Source of the DNA: Clostridia bacterium
Lineage (GTDB): Bacteria > Bacillota > Clostridia > Oscillospirales > CAG-272
Assembly: GCA_017505745.1 (NCBI GenBank)
Contig: JAFVOP010000039.1
Span: 1 to 45,326 of the forward strand
Direction: 5' to 3'
Length of the DNA: 45,326 nt
The position numbers were made by a program, and so were the translations under genes. Shown piece after piece: positions 21,865 through 29,446 of the stretch. The notes beneath the pieces were generated by a model, which ran no database searches, was not told the DNA's origin, and saw only the letters and a program-made list of their open reading frames with translations. Each line of letters starts with the position of its first letter. Position 1 is the stretch's first letter.

Positions 21865-23973
21865 ATGATATTTCAAGGAAAAATACGAAATTTTGCCGCC
21901 TATACACCCGCCATGGCGGAGCAGATGCGAACCGATCTTTCGCTTTCCATGCGAACCGATCAGATCCTGTATTGTGCAGACTTTTATCGCTCCAATGAAA
22001 AACGCGATCCTTACATCGAAGAGCTTGTGATGCTGGACCGACTGATTTCGGAGCTTGCAATCTCGCCCGCAACCTATGCGCCGAACGAATTTCTTACCAA
22101 TCACACACCCTCGGCACAAACCTACGCCGATCTACTGCAGAAGCGAAAGGTCCTCAAGCCAGATGCTTCTCACCCGATGACGCTCGCCGAAATTTTTGAA
22201 ACAGCCGATGCTTATCTTGCGCGCGTGGGCAAATATTCCGCTCTCCGTCAAAGCTATCACCTGGAGGAGCCGTCCGCGCAGCCCTTTGCGAGCGATGACC
22301 GATGTGTATCCGCGGCGCCCGCAGTCCTCCGCTTGCACGCCGCCCCCAAGTCAGCAGCCTCTCCCGAGGAGGGTGACCTACTGTTACTGCTTCTTCCTCG
22401 CTCCAACTCCTATGCCAACCGTCAAGGACTGGCATTGGGAGAGTTTTTGAAGAGCGAGACAGCCCGTTGCCTTGTAAAAGAGCGCTTTTCGGTGGGCAAG
22501 GGCGGCCTTTTGGGGACCCTCCTTGGAATCACGGAGGGCGCGTGGATCGAGCCTGCGCGTCTTTCGGTACACGGAGAACCCGTGGCACTGTCCCTTCTTG
22601 CCGACGCTTATGCAGGAGAAACGCTGATCCGCATTGCAGCCAAGGACTATGAACGGATCTATCGAACTGCGGCCGAGCACGGTCTCTTTGCACGCGTGTT
22701 CGCATCCGTGACAAGAGGTAACCGCTACACCTTTGCGGATCAGAGCCACTCCTTCTCGCTTCCGTCGGATTTCATTCGCTCGTTGTTTCCGATCCTCCCC
22801 GTAACGGCAACCTTGGCAGACGAAACAGAGTTCCCCTCGCACCCCATTTCCCACACCCCTCTGCGCGGCAATCGATGTGCCTATCTGCGCCAAGATCGCC
22901 CCCTCCGTCAAACCGAGAGCATCGAAGAAGCTCTGTATGCCGCTTCCTGTGCCGAGATTCGAGAGTCCCTGTTCCAAAATACGGTCCGTACCCTGTTGGC
23001 ACCGATTCTGACGCTGGCTGCCGCAGGACAGGACTATACAAAGCTTGGACTTGCCCTTGGAGTAGCACTTCCCACCGGAACCGATAGCAATACCGTTGGA
23101 AACGCACTTTCGCTATTGCTCGGAATCTATCGCGTACAAACCGAGCTGGCCATTCCCACGGTGGCAAAATCGATCGCCTACGAACCCGCGCTTTCATCCC
23201 CGAAGCTGACGGCGTTTGCCGTTTCGGAGCATGCAACGGCTCTTCCCTGCCAATTCACGGCACAGGGGAACGCGGTCTACTGCATCGCCCCCGATCGCTC
23301 TCCTGACGGAACGGTAGATTTTGCATCGCTTCGCAAGCTGTTGTCCTTTGTGGCATCCTTGCGCCAGGCCGGCGCTTTGCAAAGCGCGCGGATCCTCTGC
23401 GGCGAATCGGTGACCGACGGATTGCGCGCCATGAGCACCGATTCTCTATCCTGCTTTATGATCGAATCGCTCTTTGCCGGCGAAGGACCGCTTCCTCTCG
23501 CCATTCTTCTGGAAACCACCCAATCGATCAGCGCCAAAAAGGTAGGAACCGTGTTCCGTCGGCAAACGGTCCACGCAGCGCCGAAAGCTCCCGTATATAC
23601 GCTTCCCGAAAGTCTGATCGCTTCCGAGCGTCCCCACGTTGTCATTCTTGCCCAAAAAACAGATACCGCGGCAAAGGCGCTGGCATCTGCCCTGAGCCGA
23701 GAAGGTGCGGAGGTCTTTCTCCCGAACGAGGAAGTTGATCCCGACGCGCAGCTCTCTCATGCACTTCTCAATGCGCAAACCCTGATCCTGTGCGGAAAGG
23801 TGACAATCGGTCAAGCAGACCGAACGCGCTTCGCGCTAGATACCTTTTTACGGGCAGGCGGAAGTACCCTCCTGGTAGGCGGCGCAGCCGCCACGGAAAT
23901 CCCATCAGCCATTGCGTTTCCCAATGGAATTCCCGATGCTGTGATCGCCGCGATTTGCAAAAAGACAGAATAA
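21865..23973 (+). CDS. Diverged PurL-like protein (FGAM synthase paralogue, probably not a normal enzyme)
   Basis: The 702-residue protein resembles the large single-chain FGAM synthase of Firmicutes but is shorter and altered. Residues 21-58 (RTDLSLSMRTDQILYCADFY then EKRDPYIEELVMLD) match the PurL linker that normally runs into YWSDHCRHTTF; here that motif is gone. Residues about 205-300 resemble a PurM-type C-terminal domain (GGLLGTLLGITEGAWIE, then GETLIRIAAKDYERIY). The last 110 residues resemble the PurL glutaminase domain, but the ICNGFQ nucleophile region reads VGGAAATEI. I start at 21865 behind AGAAAGG. It begins 7 nt after mtaB and is surely cotranscribed. A regulatory or structural role is possible. 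Homology was judged by eye. Confidence 0.65.
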   Translation: MIFQGKIRNFAAYTPAMAEQMRTDLSLSMRTDQILYCADFYRSNEKRDPYIEELVMLDRLISELAISPATYAPNEFLTNHTPSAQTYADLLQKRKVLKPDASHPMTLAEIFETADAYLARVGKYSALRQSYHLEEPSAQPFASDDRCVSAAPAVLRLHAAPKSAASPEEGDLLLLLLPRSNSYANRQGLALGEFLKSETARCLVKERFSVGKGGLLGTLLGITEGAWIEPARLSVHGEPVALSLLADAYAGETLIRIAAKDYERIYRTAAEHGLFARVFASVTRGNRYTFADQSHSFSLPSDFIRSLFPILPVTATLADETEFPSHPISHTPLRGNRCAYLRQDRPLRQTESIEEALYAASCAEIRESLFQNTVRTLLAPILTLAAAGQDYTKLGLALGVALPTGTDSNTVGNALSLLLGIYRVQTELAIPTVAKSIAYEPALSSPKLTAFAVSEHATALPCQFTAQGNAVYCIAPDRSPDGTVDFASLRKLLSFVASLRQAGALQSARILCGESVTDGLRAMSTDSLSCFMIESLFAGEGPLPLAILLETTQSISAKKVGTVFRRQTVHAAPKAPVYTLPESLIASERPHVVILAQKTDTAAKALASALSREGAEVFLPNEEVDPDAQLSHALLNAQTLILCGKVTIGQADRTRFALDTFLRAGGSTLLVGGAAATEIPSAIAFPNGIPDAVIAAICKKTE

Positions 23974-24007
23974 TTTCAAAAAATCTGCAAAAAATTCAAA
24001 AAAAGAC

Positions 24008-24036
24008 TTGCATTTTGAAAAAAGATATGGTATAAT
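24008..24036 (+). promoter_or_regulatory. SigA-type promoter of rpmB
   Basis: TTGCAT (24008-24013) and TATAAT (24031-24036) are 17 bp apart. Confidence 0.8.
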
Positions 24037-24111
24037 AACTGATGTTGTACAGTATTTTGTATGCCGTGTATCAGATCGGTCGCGGTGAATGATCGTTTAG
24101 GAGGTGTCGAA

Positions 24112-24282
24112 ATGGCAAAATGTTGTATCTGCGGCAAAGGCGTTGTGTTTGGTCAGAATGTTTCCCACTCTCACCGTAAAACCAACAGAACCTGGAAGCC
24201 CAATATTCGCAAGGTCAAATTGGAAGGCAGCAAAGCAATCAATGTTTGTTCTCGTTGCCTGCGCACGCTGAAAAAGGCTTGA
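24112..24282 (+). CDS. rpmB: 50S ribosomal protein L28
   Basis: The 56-residue protein is L28 of the large ribosomal subunit. It carries a zinc ribbon of the C+ type: Cys4-x2-Cys7 and Cys46-x2-Cys49. The block VSHSHRKTNRTWKPNI is the family signature. The start at 24112 follows an AGGAGG site; the longer reading from 24061 is not supported. The gene has its own promoter and terminator. The presence of the zinc-binding form implies that a zinc-independent copy, if any, lies elsewhere. Confidence 0.95.
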   Translation: MAKCCICGKGVVFGQNVSHSHRKTNRTWKPNIRKVKLEGSKAINVCSRCLRTLKKA

Positions 24283-24309
24283 TTGATCCTTTTGTGCAAA
24301 TAAAGATAC

Positions 24310-24342
24310 GGCAGACACGGTGTTGTCTGCCCTTTATTTTTT
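24310..24342 (+). terminator. Terminator of rpmB
   Basis: GGCAGACA and TGTCTGCC form an 8-bp stem (24310-24331) with a 6-nt loop, followed by CTTTATTTTTT. Confidence 0.85.
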
Positions 24343-24364
24343 CACGTAAGCTCCGGAGGTGCCT

Positions 24365-25075
24365 ATGATCGCCGTTGTTTCCGAACAGATTCCGCAGTTG
24401 GCAGAAATTCGATTACGGGAGCTTGGATACCGAATTCAAAAGCTGCCGCCGCATCCCGCCCTTCCCGCACCTGTGGCCTCGCATCCTGATATGCTCCTGT
24501 TTTTTGCGCCGGACGCCATCCTTTGTACCGAGAGCTACCTGCGCATTGCTACACGCGAGCTGACAGCAATCGCGCGTGCCGTTGGACTCCCGATCCGTCC
24601 CGTTGCACAGGACTATGGCCCGAACTATCCGCACGATATCCTGCTCAACGCCGCATCGATAGGTAAGTATCTTTTCTGCTTGCCCTCGCACACGGCAAAG
24701 GAGATTCAAGCAATCCCGCAAATAACGCTTTGCGCGGTCCGCCAAGGATACGCGAAATGCTCTACGGTTCCGGTTGGAGATCGTGCGCTCATTACCGAGG
24801 ATCCGTCAATCGCCACGGCCGCAAAAGCACACGGACTGGAGGTATTGCAGATTTCTCCCAACAACGTTCGTCTACCCGGCTATAACACCGGTTTTTTGGG
24901 TGGTGCTTGCAGTTATGCCCCTTATCATGATCCAAAGGAGCTGCTGATGTGCGGAAACCTTGCACTGCATAAGGAGGCTGACGCGATCCTTGCCTTTTTG
25001 TACCGAAACGGAAAAAAAGCCGTTCTTCTCACCGATTCCCCCTTAACCGACGTGGGAACCGTTTTTATTATTTAG
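24365..25075 (+). CDS. DUF6873-type GME-fold (pentein) family protein
   Basis: The 236-residue protein looks like the clostridial family annotated as DUF6873, a member of the guanidino-group modifying enzyme fold (arginine deiminase superfamily). Seen features are repeated beta-alpha units, QDYGPNYPHDILLNAASIGKYLFC in the middle, ALITEDPSIATAAKAHGLEVLQI, and a Gly-rich NTGFLGGACSYAP near residue 180 followed by KELLMCGNLALHKEADAI. A Cys lies in GGACSY, but I cannot assign a full catalytic Cys/His/acid set. The ATG at 24365 follows GGAGG by 5 nt. A DUF896 gene follows. The function is unknown. Confidence 0.65.
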   Translation: MIAVVSEQIPQLAEIRLRELGYRIQKLPPHPALPAPVASHPDMLLFFAPDAILCTESYLRIATRELTAIARAVGLPIRPVAQDYGPNYPHDILLNAASIGKYLFCLPSHTAKEIQAIPQITLCAVRQGYAKCSTVPVGDRALITEDPSIATAAKAHGLEVLQISPNNVRLPGYNTGFLGGACSYAPYHDPKELLMCGNLALHKEADAILAFLYRNGKKAVLLTDSPLTDVGTVFII

Positions 25076-25094
25076 AAAGGATCTGACAGAGATC

Positions 25095-25313
25095 ATGGAA
25101 AAAGAGAAAATTGAACGCATCAACTTTTTGGCAAAGAAGAAAAAAGCCGAGGGACTGACCGAGGAGGAGCTTGCGGAGCAGGCCGCTCTGCGGGCCGAAT
25201 ATATCCGCGACTTCCGTGCGCAGTTCGGCACCGTTCTGGAGCATACGGTGATCCAATATCCCGACGGCAGCCGGGAAAGTCTCCCTGAGCGTAAAAAAGG
25301 CAACAAAAAATAA
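25095..25313 (+). CDS. DUF896 domain-containing small protein (YnzC-like)
   Basis: The 72-residue soluble protein belongs to the DUF896/YnzC family. The two-helix hairpin is clear: IERINFLAKKKKAEGLTEEEL, then EQAALRAEYIRDFRAQF. A C-terminal tail rich in Lys follows. In Bacillus a YnzC-type protein is LexA-controlled and sits near sulA-like genes, but nothing similar is visible here. It starts 19 nt after the GME-fold gene. Confidence 0.9.
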   Translation: MEKEKIERINFLAKKKKAEGLTEEELAEQAALRAEYIRDFRAQFGTVLEHTVIQYPDGSRESLPERKKGNKK

Positions 25314-25345
25314 CCCGAATTGCGGGAAAGAAATCCCGAAAACTC

Positions 25346-25374
25346 TTTACAAAGTCATCAAATTATGATATACT
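25346..25374 (+). promoter_or_regulatory. SigA-type promoter of the tsaE-tsaB-rpiB-ispD-ispF-rpe run
   Basis: TTTACA (25346-25351) and TATACT (25369-25374) are 17 bp apart. The leader to the tsaE TTG start is about 32 nt. Confidence 0.7.
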
Positions 25375-25413
25375 GTTGATAATAATGATTGGATAAAGCA
25401 GAGGGCTCTTGAC

Positions 25414-25869
25414 TTGAAACCGATGGAAATCATACAAACCTCCTGCGTTGCCGAAACCGAGGCGTGCGGTGCCTATCTTGCGGATCTGATGCAAAAGGAT
25501 CCCTCTCTTCCGCCATTCGTCGCGCTTTACGGCGATCTTGGAGTTGGTAAAACCGCATTCATCCGAGGCTTTGCCTCGGTCATCTCCCCAAACGCCGTTG
25601 TGCGCTCCCCTACCTTTGCGTTGGTAAATGAATATCGCGCAAAGCCACGCTCGCTCTTTCATTTCGATATGTATCGCATCGACTCCGAGGAAGATCTGTA
25701 TTCCATCGGATTTTACGATTATCTCGACCGAAACGGCATCTGCCTTGTGGAATGGAGCGAAAAGATCCCGTTTGCGATGCCGGAGGAGCGAATTCGGGTC
25801 ACGATCGAAAAGGACCGTCCCGATCACCCCGACAGCCGAACGGTCACAATAGAATCGGTGGAGGAATAA
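25414..25869 (+). CDS. tsaE: tRNA threonylcarbamoyl adenosine ATPase TsaE
   Basis: TsaE is the ATPase that works with TsaB and TsaD in forming t6A at tRNA position 37. The 151-residue protein has the Walker A motif GDLGVGKT (residues 40-47), then SPTFALVNEY and the Walker B-like FHFDMYR, and a final VEWSEK. I use the TTG at 25414, because AGAGGG lies 8 nt before it; the ATG at 25423 would be 17 nt from that site. tsaB follows after one base. tsaD and rimI are not in the window. Confidence 0.94.
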   Translation: MKPMEIIQTSCVAETEACGAYLADLMQKDPSLPPFVALYGDLGVGKTAFIRGFASVISPNAVVRSPTFALVNEYRAKPRSLFHFDMYRIDSEEDLYSIGFYDYLDRNGICLVEWSEKIPFAMPEERIRVTIEKDRPDHPDSRTVTIESVEE

Positions 25870-25870
25870 C

Positions 25871-26578
25871 ATGAAGATTTTAGCTTTGGACAGTACCGCC
25901 GTGATAGCCTCGGTGGCGTTGTGTGAGGATGAACGTCTGCTTGGTGAATATACCATTCAAAATGGAAACACGCATAGTGAAACCCTGCTTCCAATGGTAG
26001 AATCCATGCTTCGCTTTTTTGAACTTACTCCCGATGACGTGGATCTGTTTGCAGCATCTGCCGGCCCCGGCTCCTTTACCGGCGTGCGGATCGGCGCAGC
26101 AACGCTCAAGGGACTTGCCTTTGGCACTCAAAAGCCTTGCATCGGTGTCTCCACGTTGGAGGCACTGGCCTACAATCTCCGTCACGTCAACGGCTTGGTT
26201 GCCCCGGTGATGAACGCCCGACGGAAGCAGGTCTACACCGCCCTGTTCCGTATGAGAGACGGTGAAGCAGAGCGACTCCTTCCCGATTCGGCCATTGCGA
26301 TTGCCGAGCTGGACAAGATCCTTTCGTCCTATGAAGAGCCGGTATGGCTCTGCGGAGACGGCTATGACGTCACCTGCGACAATCTCACGCACCCGATCTG
26401 CCACACCCCCGAGCGGTTGCGACATCAAAGTGCATTTTCAGTAGCTCAAACGGCATACGCAGCCTACCGAAGCGGTGTCCGTACCACCGATGCGGAAATG
26501 TTCCCTTCGTATCTGCGACTCTCTCAGGCTGAGCGCGAGCGCGCGGAACGCGAGAAAAATACCGGAATCAAATTCTAA
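25871..26578 (+). CDS. tsaB: tRNA threonylcarbamoyl adenosine dimerisation protein TsaB
   Basis: TsaB is an inactive relative of TsaD and scaffolds the t6A complex. The 235-residue protein has the ASKHA-type start ILALDSTAV, then NTHSETLLPMV and the key block AASAGPGSFTGVRIGAATLKGLAFG. The C-terminal half is degenerate, as is usual for TsaB. It starts one base after tsaE. In many genomes rimI and tsaD come next; here rpiB follows instead. Confidence 0.94.
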   Translation: MKILALDSTAVIASVALCEDERLLGEYTIQNGNTHSETLLPMVESMLRFFELTPDDVDLFAASAGPGSFTGVRIGAATLKGLAFGTQKPCIGVSTLEALAYNLRHVNGLVAPVMNARRKQVYTALFRMRDGEAERLLPDSAIAIAELDKILSSYEEPVWLCGDGYDVTCDNLTHPICHTPERLRHQSAFSVAQTAYAAYRSGVRTTDAEMFPSYLRLSQAERERAEREKNTGIKF

Positions 26579-26602
26579 TACAAATAAACGAGGAAAACTG
26601 CT

Positions 26603-27064
26603 ATGAACACGAAAAAAATTACCGTTGGCTGTGATCACGCCGCATACGATATGAAGCTGGAGGTGATCCGCCATCTCGAGGAGCGCGGCTACGAGGTGCT
26701 CGACGTTGGAACCAACTCCTCCCAAAGCTGTGACTTCCCCGTCTTTGCGCATGCGGTTTGCAAAAACGTGCAAGACGGTGTTACGGAGCTTGGTATCCTG
26801 ATCTGCGGAACCGGCATTGGCATGTCCATGGCGGCAAATAAGCATCACGGCATCCGCGCAGCGGTTTGCTCGGACACCTTCAGCGCCAGACTGACGCGCA
26901 TGCACAATAACGCCAACGTACTTTGCTTTGGCGCACGCGTGGTAGGAATCGGACTCGCCTTGGATCTCGTGGATAACTTCCTGGATGCCGAGTTTGAGGG
27001 TGGAAAGCACCAAAGACGAATCGATATGGTCAACGCGATCGATGCCCAAGAAGGAACTTGCTGA
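26603..27064 (+). CDS. rpiB: Ribose-5-phosphate isomerase B
   Basis: RpiB interconverts ribose 5-phosphate and ribulose 5-phosphate. The 153-residue protein shows GCDHAAYDMK (phosphate and ring-opening residues), the catalytic Cys68 in LICGTGIGMSMAANK, and HNNANVLCFGAR. This is the RpiB type and not LacA/LacB. It sits in a run with rpe, so two reversible pentose phosphate steps lie within 3 kb. Confidence 0.95.
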   Translation: MNTKKITVGCDHAAYDMKLEVIRHLEERGYEVLDVGTNSSQSCDFPVFAHAVCKNVQDGVTELGILICGTGIGMSMAANKHHGIRAAVCSDTFSARLTRMHNNANVLCFGARVVGIGLALDLVDNFLDAEFEGGKHQRRIDMVNAIDAQEGTC

Positions 27065-27112
27065 TCAAGCGCAAATTCCTCCGATACATCTGAAATTGAA
27101 AGGGGTTTCGAT

Positions 27113-27859
27113 ATGATCGACAAAAAAAGAATTGCCGAGCTTTTCTTGCGCACGGCAACGAGAAACTATACGGCTGCGATCGTTTTGGCCGCCGGGAATT
27201 CTACGCGCATGGGCAAGAATATCAACAAGCAGCTTCAGCTTCTGGACGGTATCCCCGTTCTGGCGCACACGCTTCTTGCCTACCAAAGATGCGCTTTGAT
27301 CCGCGAGATCGTGGTTGTCACACGTCCGCAGGATTTTGAAGAGGTTTATCGACTGCGCGAGGAATACGGCATCCGCAAAATGACCCATATCGTAGCAGGA
27401 GGCGCTTTCCGTCAGGAATCCGCAAAAAACGGCATGAGTAAGCTCAGCCAATTCGTTCGCTACGTTGCGATCGCGGACGGCGCGCGCTGCCTCATTACTC
27501 CCGAGCAGATCGCAAAGGTCTGCCTGCGCGCGTATCGCTATCGCGCGGCCAGCGCGGCACATCTGATCTGCGATACCGTTAAGCGCACGACCGCCTCGGG
27601 CATGAGTCGAGAAACGGTGGACCGAAACAATCTCTGGCAGGCGCAAACGCCGCAGGTCTTCCATCAATCGCTCTATATTGCCGCTCTCGCCCGCGCGCAA
27701 AGCGACGGATTTACGGGAACGGACGACAATTCCCTTGTGGAGCACCTTGGGTTCCAGGTGCGCATGGTAGAATGCGGACATGAAAATATCAAGATCACCA
27801 CTCCCGCCGATCTTCCCTTGGCCGAGGCGATCTTGCAGTACAGGAGCAAATCAGAATGA
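27113..27859 (+). CDS. ispD: 2-C-methyl-D-erythritol 4-phosphate cytidylyltransferase
   Basis: IspD makes CDP-methylerythritol in the MEP isoprenoid pathway. The 248-residue protein has a short extension of about 18 residues before the conserved start [15 protein letters not shown], where Arg and a downstream Lys (NINKQL) bind CTP. Further motifs are [26 protein letters not shown] and IKITTPADL. The usual HDGAR(P/F) region reads AIADGARCL, so the His before Asp and the final Pro are changed. It overlaps ispF by 4 nt. Confidence 0.93.
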   Translation: MIDKKRIAELFLRTATRNYTAAIVLAAGNSTRMGKNINKQLQLLDGIPVLAHTLLAYQRCALIREIVVVTRPQDFEEVYRLREEYGIRKMTHIVAGGAFRQESAKNGMSKLSQFVRYVAIADGARCLITPEQIAKVCLRAYRYRAASAAHLICDTVKRTTASGMSRETVDRNNLWQAQTPQVFHQSLYIAALARAQSDGFTGTDDNSLVEHLGFQVRMVECGHENIKITTPADLPLAEAILQYRSKSE

Positions 27860-28344
27860 TTACGGATATGAGAGTTGGGCACGGCTATGACGTACACCGC
27901 CTGGTGGAAAACCGAAAGCTGATCCTCGGTGGCGTGGAGATCGCGCACGAGACCGGTCTGCTCGGCCACTCCGATGCGGATGTGCTTACACACGCCGTGA
28001 TGGATGCTCTGCTCGGCGCTCTTGCGCTGGGAGACATCGGAAAGCATTTTCCGGATAACGATCCAACCTACAAGGGAGCAGATAGCTTAAAGCTTTGCGA
28101 AGCGGTACGCGATATCGTCTGCCGGGATGGCTGGACGATTGGCAACGTGGATGCAACCGTCATTGCGCAAGCGCCCAAGCTCGCTCCCCATATTCCCGCC
28201 ATGCGCGAGAATTTGGCAAAGCGGCTTGGAATCCCCGTTGACCGTGTCAGTGTCAAAGCAACCACGGAGGAAAAGCTTGGATTTACGGGAGAAAAGTTGG
28301 GCATTTCCGCCCACGCCGTGTGTCTGCTGCTTCGGCAGGCCTGA
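27856..28344 (+). CDS. ispF: 2-C-methyl-D-erythritol 2,4-cyclodiphosphate synthase
   Basis: IspF makes MEcPP, two steps after IspD. The 162-residue protein has the zinc ligands Asp12 and His14 in GHGYDVHR and His46 in [15 protein letters not shown]. Also seen are [11 protein letters not shown] and [15 protein letters not shown] near the C-terminus. The ATG overlaps the ispD stop (ATGA), so translation is coupled. ispE is not in the window. Confidence 0.96.
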   Translation: MITDMRVGHGYDVHRLVENRKLILGGVEIAHETGLLGHSDADVLTHAVMDALLGALALGDIGKHFPDNDPTYKGADSLKLCEAVRDIVCRDGWTIGNVDATVIAQAPKLAPHIPAMRENLAKRLGIPVDRVSVKATTEEKLGFTGEKLGISAHAVCLLLRQA

Positions 28345-28572
28345 CACTGCTCCCTATTTATCAAAAGATACGCCGATACAGATGTAGCTCTCTCACGTCC
28401 GCTGCTTTTTCGTCGGTTCTGTATCTGCCGCACCGTGCTTTTCTATCAGTATATGCGGACCTCCTAAAAAAAGACTGTTTTTTACCCCATTCGACCTTGG
28501 TTGAGGGTCCTTCATTTTAACACCTCGCAGCATCGAGCAACCGATTTTCGGTGTTGCAGATTGGAGTTTTCT
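28345..28572 (+). other. Untranslated leader between ispF and rpe
   Basis: This 228-nt stretch has no convincing ORF. An inverted repeat GATACAG...CTGTATC pairs 28375-28381 with 28439-28445. A short GCAACCGA hairpin lies about 28544-28561, just before the GGAG of rpe. No -10/-35 pair is clear. It may be a structured leader, but no known riboswitch is recognised. Confidence 0.4.
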
Positions 28573-29244
28573 ATGATTTACGTTGCCCCTTCCCTCCTGG
28601 CAGCCGATTTTGCCAACCTGAAAGCCGACGTCAAGCGAATTGCCGATGCCGGTGCCAATTATCTGCATTTGGACGTGATGGACGGCGCGTTTGTGCCTAA
28701 CATCAGCTTTGGTGCGCCTGTGATCGCCTCGTTGCGTCCGCACAGCCGCTTGATCTTTGATGTTCACCTGATGATCATGGATCCGATCCGTTACATCGAG
28801 GACTTCGTGAAGGCCGGTGCCGATATCATCACCATCCACTTGGAAAGCTGTGCCGATCCGATGAAGGCGATTCAAGCCATCCGCGCACGCGAGGTTCGTT
28901 GCGCCATGGCCATCTCCCCCGCAACTCCGGTGGAAAAGCTGATCCCCTTCCTTCCACACCTCGACATGGCATTGATCATGACAGTGGTGCCCGGATTTGG
29001 CGGCCAGGCCTTGATTCCGGAAACACTGGAGAAGGTGCGCACGGTCAAGCGCTACGCCGATTCTCACGGACTCAATCTCGACATTGAGGTAGACGGAGGG
29101 ATCAAACCCGAAAACGTGGGGCTGACTACCGCGGCCGGTGCAAACATCATCGTGGCAGGATCTGCCGTATTCGGCTCCAAGCAACCGCGCACGGTCATCG
29201 AGGACATGCGAAAATCGGCTGCAGAGCATCCTTACCAAGCCTGA
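28573..29244 (+). CDS. rpe: Ribulose-phosphate 3-epimerase
   Basis: Rpe interconverts ribulose 5-phosphate and xylulose 5-phosphate. The 223-residue TIM barrel has PSLLAADFANL, the metal and catalytic block HLDVMDGAFVPNISFG, DVHLMI, the MTVVPGFGGQ loop and IEVDGGI with the second catalytic Asp. The ATG at 28573 follows GGAG by 6 nt; the longer reading from 28501 is not supported. A strong terminator follows. Confidence 0.96.
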   Translation: MIYVAPSLLAADFANLKADVKRIADAGANYLHLDVMDGAFVPNISFGAPVIASLRPHSRLIFDVHLMIMDPIRYIEDFVKAGADIITIHLESCADPMKAIQAIRAREVRCAMAISPATPVEKLIPFLPHLDMALIMTVVPGFGGQALIPETLEKVRTVKRYADSHGLNLDIEVDGGIKPENVGLTTAAGANIIVAGSAVFGSKQPRTVIEDMRKSAAEHPYQA

Positions 29245-29251
29245 TAACATG

Positions 29252-29294
29252 AAAAAGCAAGCAAGGTTTTTAAAATCTCGGCTTGCTTTTTCTG
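29252..29294 (+). terminator. Terminator after rpe
   Basis: An 11-bp stem, AAAAAGCAAGC (29252-29262) with GCTTGCTTTTT (29281-29291), has an 18-nt loop and ends in a T-run. Confidence 0.85.
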
Positions 29295-29352
29295 TTTTTG
29301 GTTTCTGATTGCAAAAATATCCAATATCAAATATCTTTTATCTTTTTTTGGA

Positions 29353-29381
29353 TTGCTTTTCTGCGTTTTCTGTTTTATAAT
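29353..29381 (+). promoter_or_regulatory. Candidate SigA promoter of the Gfo/Idh/MocA gene
   Basis: TTGCTT (29353-29358) and TATAAT (29376-29381) are 17 bp apart. A second TATAAT at 29387-29392 has no good -35 partner. Confidence 0.55.
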
Positions 29382-29446
29382 GAAGGTATAATTGGGAGAA
29401 CAAAAAGAAACATATCCCAACACTGTAAAAAAGGAGATTTTTGGAC

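Noticed and set aside
25328..25345. A small CGGGA...TCCCG hairpin after the DUF896 gene.
   Set aside because: The stem is 5 bp and no T-run follows, so it is too weak to be called a terminator.
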